The translations under genes were made by a program, and so were the position numbers. From Deltaproteobacteria bacterium UBA5799 (GTDB lineage Bacteria > Desulfobacterota > GWC2-55-46), in NCBI GenBank assembly GCA_002418185.1, contig DIDN01000118.1, positions 1 to 11,842 of the forward strand: a DNA stretch of 11,842 nt. Reading direction: 5' to 3'. The notes under the pieces were generated by a model, which ran no database searches, had not been told where the DNA came from, and worked only from the letters and a program-made list of their open reading frames with translations. Shown here one piece after another: positions 1 to 5,252 of the stretch (position 1 is the first letter of the stretch; every line of letters starts with the position of its first letter).

Positions 1-1049
1 AGCTTGCCGCCCTCCCTGGCAAGCACGCTTACCCCGCCGTAGAAGCCGTCGAGCTTCCTGTACTTCCGGCCTATGAGCGCCGGGGCCGCGCCTCCGGCCC
101 GCACCGTACGCACAAGCCAGCCGATGTTGCTTTCCGTCACCTCGTATTTCCCGTTCCTGTGCTCGATTGCGAGGCTTGCGGCCTCGTTCCCGGATATCCT
201 CGATACATAGACCTCCGGGGCGCCGTCCCTGTCTGCATCGATTATCGCAACTGAAATATTGCTGCCCGTCTTGTCCTCCACTTCATGGAGCACGCGGAAG
301 ACGTTCTCGGCGTAAGCGCCGATTACTATCTTCGTCCCGGACACGACGACTATCTCCTTACTGCCGTTGCCGTCAAGGTCTGCCGCGTCCATGGCCACGT
401 ACATGCCTTCCATCGCCTCGCTCCTCCACGAGACGGGCCTCTCCTGCCCTGCCTTGGGCTTTATGATAAAGCCGTTGTCAGGCAGGGCTTCGGCCTGAGA
501 TGGAACGGGTACTGCCGGAACGGCAGGCGCAGCCGCCTCTGCCGCCAAAGCGGGCTTTTCCTCGATTGCCGGAGCAGCTGCCCTGGGCTTCAGGGAGGCA
601 AGCACATCGGTCGAGAGCCTGTCGGTAAGGCTTATTATCGACTCCACCCCTGCGCCCTGGGACGCGAAAGGCGTTAACTTGCCCGTTGCCACGTCAAGGA
701 GCTTGGCGTCCATGCTCACGGACTTTCCGAAGACGGTGACGCTGCCGAAAAGCACGAGGTCGGCCTTTAGCTTCTTACCCGCCTCAAGCGCCGCGCCCTC
801 CTCCATGCCCTTATTCCCGGGAAGCGCGGCCCTCACAAGGTCCTGCCTTATGATTACCAGCGAGCCCCCGAGCCTTGAGGCGAGCATGTCGGCCATCGCC
901 CCCTTCACGAAATCCATCTTCTCAGCTGAGTTCACGTTCCAGGGCAGGATGGCTATCTTTTTCCCGTCCGGGGCCGCTTCGGCCCGGAAAGTGGTTAACG
1001 TCAGGAAAATTAGCAGAAAAAGTGCCGTCAGCCTTATCGAATATTTCAT
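1..1049 (-). CDS. Secreted TolB/CsgG-like protein with FG-GAP (VCBS-type) repeats, partial
   Basis: The gene reads leftward from an ATG at 1049-1047 and stays open for 349 codons to the window edge, so its C-terminus is missing. Residues 6-20 form a hydrophobic signal-peptide core, followed by an AEAA cleavage-like site near residue 25. Residues 30-120 (starting KKIAILPW) look like the alpha/beta N-terminal domain of TolB/CsgG/FlgO-type envelope proteins: a small-molecule- or lipoprotein-like fold without visible catalytic residues. An Ala/Pro-rich linker follows at about residues 150-195. After it come acidic loops typical of FG-GAP beta-propeller repeats: D224-L-D226-G-N228-G and D271-A-D273-R-D275-G, which in the family bind calcium. 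The likely location is the periplasm or outer envelope. I infer a binding or scaffold role, and the true function is unknown. The Shine-Dalgarno is weak (AGGCAGG). Domain calls come from motif recognition only. Confidence 0.75.
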   Translation of the reverse strand, partial: MKYSIRLTALFLLIFLTLTTFRAEAAPDGKKIAILPWNVNSAEKMDFVKGAMADMLASRLGGSLVIIRQDLVRAALPGNKGMEEGAALEAGKKLKADLVLFGSVTVFGKSVSMDAKLLDVATGKLTPFASQGAGVESIISLTDRLSTDVLASLKPRAAAPAIEEKPALAAEAAAPAVPAVPVPSQAEALPDNGFIIKPKAGQERPVSWRSEAMEGMYVAMDAADLDGNGSKEIVVVSGTKIVIGAYAENVFRVLHEVEDKTGSNISVAIIDADRDGAPEVYVSRISGNEAASLAIEHRNGKYEVTESNIGWLVRTVRAGGAAPALIGRKYRKLDGFYGGVSVLAREGGK

Positions 1050-1127
1050 TACCGGTGACCTGCCTTGCTCAAAGGTTTTATTCTCTTTCAGGGTCTGATA
1101 CCCGTGGCTTGCCATGCTTCCTATTGA

Positions 1128-1202
1128 CTCCTCCCCCTTGATGGGGAGGAGGGGGTGAAGAACTCCACCCTCCCCTTAATCCCCTCCCATCAAGGGAGGG
1201 GA
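1128..1202. repeat. GC-rich double palindrome (REP/MITE-like intergenic repeat)
   Basis: Two perfect hairpins lie side by side. Arms 1128-1136 and 1143-1151 (CTCCTCCCC with GGGGAGGAG) enclose a 6-base loop. Arms 1181-1188 and 1194-1201 (CCCCTCCC with GGGAGGGG) enclose a 5-base loop. The two halves are also imperfect inverted copies of each other: both contain a CCCTTGATGGG-like core, one on each strand. This nested symmetry is typical of dispersed REP or miniature inverted-repeat elements. It lies in the 248-base gap between the ferredoxin gene and the FG-GAP gene, both on the minus strand, and could limit readthrough between them. No T-tract follows either hairpin on the minus strand, so it is not a standard intrinsic terminator. 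Confidence 0.75.
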
Positions 1203-1297
1203 GAAAAAGAGAGATCCCCTTGGTTTTGCACGGGAGCTGTCATTTACGTCAGAGTTGTATCTACGGCGCTTGATTTAAAATCATGGGCCGACAGGAG

Positions 1298-1627
1298 TCA
1301 AGCTGTTTTTGGGCCGAGCCTGAAATGCAGGAGCCGCTCGACTATCTTGCCCTTCCTGAAATGCCCCTCTATTATCTCGTCCACGTCCTTCAGAGTGATA
1401 TTCCTGTACCAGACCCCCTCGGGATAGACGACCATTGCCGGAGAATACTGCCCTTCCTCGTCGGTTTCCTTGCAGACGCTAAGGCACCCGGACCGCGAAA
1501 CCTTCACCTCGCCCTTCAAGCCACCGGATTTTACCTTGCCCTTCATGTCCTCGAAAATCTCCTCAGAACCCTTTTTCAGGCACCTCTTGCCCTGGCATAC
1601 GAACGCGTGCAGCCTGTATGGTTTCAT
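1298..1627 (-). CDS. Thioredoxin-like [2Fe-2S] ferredoxin
   Basis: This 109-residue protein has four cysteines in the pattern C11-X4-C16 ... C48-X3-C52. That is the cluster-binding layout of thioredoxin-fold [2Fe-2S] ferredoxins, related to the NuoE domain, Shethna-type ferredoxin and the CbiW ferredoxins of cobalamin operons. It is expected to be a soluble cytoplasmic one-electron carrier. No partner enzyme is visible. It diverges from the DNA methyltransferase, while the tetrapyrrole genes lie further right and include a radical SAM enzyme that needs reductant, but a link to them is speculation. The start is an ATG at 1627-1625 preceded by a strong Shine-Dalgarno (GGAGGT, 1638-1633) with 5-base spacing. 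Length is normal for the family and all four ligands are present. Confidence 0.85.
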   Translation of the reverse strand: MKPYRLHAFVCQGKRCLKKGSEEIFEDMKGKVKSGGLKGEVKVSRSGCLSVCKETDEEGQYSPAMVVYPEGVWYRNITLKDVDEIIEGHFRKGKIVERLLHFRLGPKTA

Positions 1628-1632
1628 GCATC

Positions 1633-1638
1633 ACCTCC
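1633..1638 (-). promoter_or_regulatory. Shine-Dalgarno of the ferredoxin gene
   Basis: On the minus strand this reads GGAGGT, five bases before the ATG at 1627. It fixes the start. A second ATG at 1631-1629 lies directly behind it, too close to the site and out of frame. Confidence 0.8.
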
Positions 1639-1654
1639 GGGCCGTTTCAATCAT

Positions 1655-1677
1655 CGGCCCCGGAAATCCCGGGGCCG
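1655..1677 (-). other. Strong hairpin in the probable ferredoxin 5' leader
   Basis: Perfect 9-base arms CGGCCCCGG (1655-1663) and CCGGGGCCG (1669-1677) enclose a 5-base loop. On the minus strand the hairpin ends about 16 bases before the ferredoxin Shine-Dalgarno. If transcription starts near 1680 (see the candidate promoter), the hairpin forms the very 5' end of the mRNA, where it could stabilise the transcript. No T-tract follows, so it is not a terminator. Confidence 0.5.
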
Positions 1678-1686
1678 GCAAATACA

Positions 1687-1713
1687 ATTATAATCCGATT
1701 TCAGAGGAATCAA
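1687..1713 (-). promoter_or_regulatory. Candidate sigma70-type promoter for the ferredoxin gene
   Basis: On the minus strand a perfect TATAAT lies at 1692-1687 and a TTGATT (-35-like, 4 of 6) at 1713-1708, with a short 15-base spacer. The -10 sits in a self-complementary ATTATAAT, so a plus-strand reading also exists. It is placed about 60 bases from the ferredoxin start. The short spacer keeps confidence low. Confidence 0.35.
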
Positions 1714-1764
1714 ATCAAGGGGAAATCCATTTCCGGTTTCCACCTTATATTAAAGGCGCTATTC

Positions 1765-1773
1765 TGGTATAAT
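1765..1773 (+). promoter_or_regulatory. Extended -10 promoter for the DNA methyltransferase
   Basis: TGGTATAAT is a perfect extended -10 (TGn plus TATAAT). Transcription would start near 1780, leaving a leader of about 27 bases that contains the GGAGG Shine-Dalgarno at 1793-1797. No good -35 hexamer is seen, which extended -10 promoters can tolerate. It also argues against translation starting upstream at 1618. Confidence 0.55.
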
Positions 1774-1806
1774 GTGCGCGCACGAATAACCCGGAGGCGC
1801 GCGCCT

Positions 1807-3276
1807 TTGACGCGGTCAAGCTACGAGCTTACATACAGGGGCAAGTCGCCCGAAAAGGCCGTCCTCTCTACCCCGGCCCTGCCGCTCCACCTGGTAAAGG
1901 CCCTCAGGGGCCCCGCGGGCTGGCGGAACATCCTCATCTCGGGGGACAACCTCAATGCCCTGGCCTCGCTCCTTGAGATGAAGAAAAAGGGGCGGCTCTC
2001 CTCTGCCGACGGCTCGCCCGGCGCGAAACTCGTCTACATAGACCCGCCCTTCTCGACCAACCTCGAATTCAGGGGCAAGGAGAAGCAGAAGGCCTACAAG
2101 GACAAGGTCCTCGGCGCGGAGTACATCGAGTTCCTGAGGAGAAGGCTCATACTCATGAGAGAGCTCCTTTCCCCGGACGGCTCCATATTCGTCCACCTCG
2201 ACTGGAAAAAGGCCCATTACATAAAGGCCGTCATGGACGAGGTCTTCGGCGAGGAGAACTTCCTTAACGACATCATCTGGAGCTACGGCGGCAGGGGCGC
2301 AAAGGCCGTTGCCGGGCAGTTCTCGCGGAACCACGACATAATTCTCTGGTACAGGAAGGGCGGAAGGCACACCTTCAACCAGCTCTCGTTCGAGCGCGCG
2401 TTCACAAAAAAAGAGAGCGGCTTCAAGCAGGATGAACAGGGCCGCTGGTTCAAGACCTCTCCGAGGGGCGACTATACGGACGAGAGCATACGCGCCCTTG
2501 AAAAGGAGGGCCGGGTCTACCGGACCAGGAACGGCACTGTCCGGATAAAATATTTCCTCAGGGAAGAGCGCGATTTACTCTTTGAAAGCAAGCTCGTGGG
2601 CGATGTATGGGACGACATACCCGACGCCATGCACCTCTCGGCGGCGGAAAAAACCGGCTACCCCACCCAGAAACCCGAGTCCCTGCTTGCCCGCGTAATA
2701 TTGGCCGCCTCAAACCCCGGCGACCTTGTCCTCGACGCCTTTGCCGGGGCTGGCACGACCCTTGCCGTGGCCGAAAAGCTCGGGAGGAGGTGGGCGGGGG
2801 TCGACTCAGGCGCCCTTGCCGTCCACACTATAGAAAAGCGGCTCCTTTCCATAAAGGATTCAAGGCGCATCGGAAAACCGTCGAAAAGACACGGAAAAGC
2901 ATGCTCCCCGTTCGAGGTCTTCTCCGTATGCCCGGAATCGGGCGATTGCGCCTGCGGCGGCGGGCGCGGCCACGATGTAAAGTGCCGCTACTCCATTGAC
3001 GACTCAACAGGCGAATGCGTCGTAAGGATTGAGCGGTTCAGGAGCCTTGGTTCGCAAGGCGCGGACGATGCGGGGCTGGATGCGCTCTCTTCAGTGGCCC
3101 TGGATATGGATTTCAACGGACACGTCCTGCACATGGATTCATATCATACAAAAGAGGAACTTGAGAAAAACGGCTTTGAGTTCCGCTTTCCTCTGGAAAA
3201 GGTCAAGGGCGGGGTTATGCTCGTCTTTTCGGACATATACGGCAACGAAAAGTGGTTTTCAGGGGAGCTGGCCTGA
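1807..3276 (+). CDS. Beta-class (Mod-like) DNA methyltransferase, apparently solitary
   Basis: A site-specific DNA methyltransferase of 489 residues, probably N6-adenine, transferring methyl from S-adenosylmethionine to DNA. Motif IV (D79-P-P-F82, in YIDPPFST) comes before motif I (DAFAGAGTT, from D310). That order defines the beta class shared with type III Mod subunits. The target-recognition region lies roughly at residues 160-290. The end (SDIYGNE) resembles the tail of Mod proteins. An unusual Cys-rich patch lies between the catalytic core and the tail: C366, C375, C381, C383, C393. Start: TTG at 1807, nine bases after GGAGG (1793-1797) and downstream of an extended -10. The frame is open back to an ATG at 1618, but that start overlaps the ferredoxin gene and lies upstream of the promoter. 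No restriction subunit is adjacent, so it may be an orphan regulatory methylase. Class is confident; target base and site are not known. Confidence 0.85.
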   Translation: MTRSSYELTYRGKSPEKAVLSTPALPLHLVKALRGPAGWRNILISGDNLNALASLLEMKKKGRLSSADGSPGAKLVYIDPPFSTNLEFRGKEKQKAYKDKVLGAEYIEFLRRRLILMRELLSPDGSIFVHLDWKKAHYIKAVMDEVFGEENFLNDIIWSYGGRGAKAVAGQFSRNHDIILWYRKGGRHTFNQLSFERAFTKKESGFKQDEQGRWFKTSPRGDYTDESIRALEKEGRVYRTRNGTVRIKYFLREERDLLFESKLVGDVWDDIPDAMHLSAAEKTGYPTQKPESLLARVILAASNPGDLVLDAFAGAGTTLAVAEKLGRRWAGVDSGALAVHTIEKRLLSIKDSRRIGKPSKRHGKACSPFEVFSVCPESGDCACGGGRGHDVKCRYSIDDSTGECVVRIERFRSLGSQGADDAGLDALSSVALDMDFNGHVLHMDSYHTKEELEKNGFEFRFPLEKVKGGVMLVFSDIYGNEKWFSGELA

Positions 3277-3461
3277 GGGCCGCGTCCTTCCAAAGGGACG
3301 AAGCCCGGCTGAAGATTAGGATTTTTTAAAGAACCCTTTTACTTTCTTTTAATCATTCAGGGAGATAATCGGAATCGGGAAGGGGGGATTTCCCCGTAAG
3401 GGGGGACGGAATCTCCCGCAGGCGGCTGATGGGGGCCGCTTACTTCCCTTCAATACGGAAT
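3277..3461 (+). other. Intergenic leader ahead of sirC with G-rich inverted repeats
   Basis: This 185-base gap has a T-rich stretch at about 3320-3352, then a G/C-rich segment. An inverted pair GGGAGAT (3360-3366) and ATCTCCC (3411-3417) encloses the palindrome GGGGATTTCCCC (3384-3395) and two near-identical runs, AAGGGGGGA at 3380 and 3398. It may be a structured 5' leader or a degraded palindromic repeat. I could not match it to a known riboswitch, and no clear promoter or terminator stands out. The weak stem at 3283-3300 has no T-tract. Confidence 0.35.
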
Positions 3462-4142
3462 ATGCGCTATTATCCCGTCTTTCTGGATCTGAAGGACAGG
3501 CCCTGCCTGGTCGTCGGGGGCGGCCCTGTTGCCGAGAGGAAGGCCCTGGGCCTTCTGGCGGCGGGCGCCAAGGTGACTGTCGTGGGCCCCAGGGTTACGA
3601 AAGCCCTGGAGGGGCTTGCAAGGGAAAAGGCGATAGCGCTCAGGAAAAGGGCATACAGGCCGGGAGACTCGAAGGGCCGCTTCCTGGTGGTAGCGGCAAC
3701 GGCTTCGAGAAAAGTGAACGAGGCCGTCCAGAGGGATGCGCAGGTATCCGGCTGTCTATTGAACGTTGTCGACGACCCGGCCCGCTCGAACTTCATCGCC
3801 CCCTCCCTCGTAAGGAGGGGCGCGTTGACCATAGCCATTTCCACATCCGGCAAAAGCCCATACCTCGCACGCGTCCTGAGGGAGGAATTCGAGGGGCGCA
3901 TAGGGGCCGAATACGGGGCCTTTATCGAGATACTTGGGGCGGCCAGGAAGAAGCTATTGAAAACCGGCCTCAGCCGTGATAAAAAAGAAAGGATTATTAA
4001 GGCCTTGGTTAAGTCCCCGATACCGGTGCTCCTCAAAGAGGGGCGCCTCCGGGAGGTGAACTCCGTCCTCAGGGACACCCTGGGAGAGGGGTACACACTT
4101 TCAAGGCTCGGGGTCAGGCTTAAGGGAGAAGGGCGAGGCTGA
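3462..4142 (+). CDS. sirC: Precorrin-2 dehydrogenase (sirohydrochlorin-forming, SirC/Met8 family)
   Basis: Oxidises precorrin-2 to sirohydrochlorin with NAD+ in the cytoplasm, leading to siroheme and, here, to heme. The 226-residue protein opens with the family's YYPVFLDLK start and a Rossmann NAD loop (VVGGGP, G19-G21). The hallmark NVVDDP follows, with N101 and the catalytic-type aspartate at D104 or D105, then the FIAPSLVRRG and STSGKSP motifs. A C-terminal helical dimerisation part (about 150-226) completes the fold. An in-frame ATG at 3429 would add 11 residues, but the family normally begins at MRYYPVF and 3462 fits. The Shine-Dalgarno is weak for either choice. Some Met8 proteins also insert iron; whether this one does, or a separate chelatase (SirB/CbiX) exists elsewhere, cannot be read from sequence alone. 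A ccsA-like gene follows after 35 bases, so the two are probably cotranscribed. Confidence 0.9.
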   Translation: MRYYPVFLDLKDRPCLVVGGGPVAERKALGLLAAGAKVTVVGPRVTKALEGLAREKAIALRKRAYRPGDSKGRFLVVAATASRKVNEAVQRDAQVSGCLLNVVDDPARSNFIAPSLVRRGALTIAISTSGKSPYLARVLREEFEGRIGAEYGAFIEILGAARKKLLKTGLSRDKKERIIKALVKSPIPVLLKEGRLREVNSVLRDTLGEGYTLSRLGVRLKGEGRG

Positions 4143-4177
4143 AGGAGCGCCCTATCCCGGCAAGGGTCTAACAGGGC

Positions 4178-4996
4178 GTGAGCGAAATCTTTTTCCATAT
4201 AACGGCGGCGGTCTATCTCTTGGCTACCCTTGTCTATTCCGCATATCTCTTTTCGAGGAAGGAACGCCTCCTCACCGTGGCCCAGGCCGCAATGGTCGCG
4301 GGCTTCGCCTTCCATACGGCCACCATAATAGCCCGCTGGGCGGCCGCTGGACGCACCCCCGCGACGAGCTTCCACGAGTCCCTGACCTTCTTCTCATGGG
4401 TGACCGTCTTCGCGTTCCTCTTTCTGCTCGTCAAGTACAGGCAGCGGGTGCTCGGCGCCTTCGTAAGCCCGTTCGCGCTCCTTCTCCTAATAACCGCCTC
4501 ACTCCTTCCAAAGGAGATAGTTCCGCTCTCGCCCGTGCTCGAAAGCTACTGGCTTCCGGTGCACGTAAGCCTCGCGTTCCTGGGCAATTCCTTTTTCGCC
4601 CTGGCCTTCCTGCTGGGAGTCATGTACATAATCCAGGAGCGGTACCTCAAGACCAGGAAGCTCAAGGGCCTCTTCTTCGCCCTTCCCTCGCTTGAAACGC
4701 TCGACGAGCTTAACTATAAGTGCCTCCAGTACGGCTTTCCGCTCCTTACGGCCGCCATAATAACCGGGGCCATATGGTCGGAGTACGCGACCGGCAGCTA
4801 CTGGGAGTGGAAGCACCGCCAGGTCTGGTCGCTCATAACGTGGTTCCTTTACGCGGCGCTCCTGCACGGCAGGCTCACGGCCGGGTGGAGGGGGAGGAAG
4901 GCGGCCATACTCTCGTCTGCGGCCTTCGCCTGCCTCATAGGCTCCTATTTCATAATAAACATACTCTCCGGAGGGGCGCACGGCCTTTCCCGCTGA
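4178..4996 (+). CDS. ccsA: CcsA/HemX-like cytochrome c assembly membrane protein
   Basis: An inner-membrane protein of 272 residues with about eight hydrophobic segments (roughly 4-24, 33-53, 69-87, 91-111, 125-150, 179-200, 217-233, 243-263). It belongs to the CcsA/CcmC/HemX family that handles heme for c-type cytochrome maturation (System II) or supports HemA. The tryptophan-rich periplasmic signature is GSYWEW at 206-211 followed by W217-SLITW. The usual family form is W-x-W-D-P-K-E-x-W; here residues 212-215 are KHRQ instead of DPKE. Conserved-type histidines occur in PVHVSLAF (segment 5) and LLHGR (segment 7). The start is a GTG at 4178 with a poor Shine-Dalgarno. It lies just upstream of hemA, an arrangement common in this family, and an intrinsic terminator follows 31 bases after its stop. 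Specific CcsA versus HemX function cannot be decided here. Confidence 0.85.
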   Translation: MSEIFFHITAAVYLLATLVYSAYLFSRKERLLTVAQAAMVAGFAFHTATIIARWAAAGRTPATSFHESLTFFSWVTVFAFLFLLVKYRQRVLGAFVSPFALLLLITASLLPKEIVPLSPVLESYWLPVHVSLAFLGNSFFALAFLLGVMYIIQERYLKTRKLKGLFFALPSLETLDELNYKCLQYGFPLLTAAIITGAIWSEYATGSYWEWKHRQVWSLITWFLYAALLHGRLTAGWRGRKAAILSSAAFACLIGSYFIINILSGGAHGLSR

Positions 4997-5027
4997 GGAG
5001 TTGGGTTTTCCTATTTCTTTGTGAATA

Positions 5028-5055
5028 CCCTGCGCCAAGAGCGCAGGGCGTCTTT
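5028..5055 (+). terminator. Intrinsic terminator after ccsA
   Basis: Perfect 8-base arms CCCTGCGC (5028-5035) and GCGCAGGG (5041-5048) with loop CAAGA are followed by CGTCTTTT. It lies 31 bases after the ccsA stop and separates sirC-ccsA from hemA. A near copy lies at 5190-5210. Confidence 0.7.
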
Positions 5056-5070
5056 TGAATACAAACTGTT

Positions 5071-5156
5071 GTCATTCTGAGCGCAGCGAAGAATCCAGAC
5101 TTTTCAAATCGGCAGCTTACGAGATTCTTCGGTCGCTTACGCTCCCTCAGAATGAC
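5071..5156. repeat. Imperfect inverted repeat, dispersed palindromic element
   Basis: The outer ends are perfect: GTCATTCTGAG (5071-5081) pairs with CTCAGAATGAC (5146-5156). A second block, CGAAGAATC (5087-5095), pairs with GATTCTTCG (5123-5131). The arms differ in length between these blocks. The core resembles the GTCATTCTGAG...GAAGAATC palindromes I recall from intergenic regions of several uncultured-lineage genomes, so it is probably a miniature, non-coding repeat. It sits in the 256-base gap between ccsA and hemA and would fold into a long hairpin in a transcript. Confidence 0.7.
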
Positions 5157-5166
5157 AGAAAATACT

Positions 5167-5210
5167 CAGGCGCTTCGCGCCTGGCCCAGCCCTGCGCCAA
5201 GAGCGTAGGG
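5167..5210 (+). repeat. Hairpin pair in the hemA leader, including a second copy of the ccsA terminator stem
   Basis: Two stems stand close together. CAGGCGC (5167-5173) and GCGCCTG (5177-5183) form a tight 7-base stem. CCCTGCGC (5190-5197) and GCGTAGGG (5203-5210) form an 8-base stem with one G-T pair. The latter block matches 20 of 21 bases of the terminator stem at 5028-5048. It is followed by AGTTCTTG rather than a clean T-tract, and hemA starts 42 bases later. It may be an attenuator or simply a duplicated terminator. Confidence 0.55.
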
Positions 5211-5252
5211 AGTTCTTGACCATAAAAACGAAAGCGACTCTTTCAGGGGAAC

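Noticed and set aside
285..1098. Plus-strand open frames in the first kilobase
   Set aside because: The minus strand is open throughout with a signal peptide and FG-GAP loops, so the plus-strand readings are shadows.
1271..1283. AT-rich palindrome TGATTTAAAATCA after the ferredoxin stop
   Set aside because: It is a short 6-base palindrome without a GC stem or T-tract. It may be chance or a weak operator, with no supporting context.
3283..3300. Terminator after the methyltransferase
   Set aside because: The stem is only about 5 bases (CGTCC/GGACG), with no T-tract directly after it.
3429..3461. Earlier ATG start for sirC
   Set aside because: The extra 11 residues do not resemble the family, which begins at MRYYPVF. 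The upstream Shine-Dalgarno is no better.
5216..5244. Promoter directly before hemA (TTGACC at 5216-5221)
   Set aside because: No TATAAT-like hexamer lies 15-19 bases downstream.
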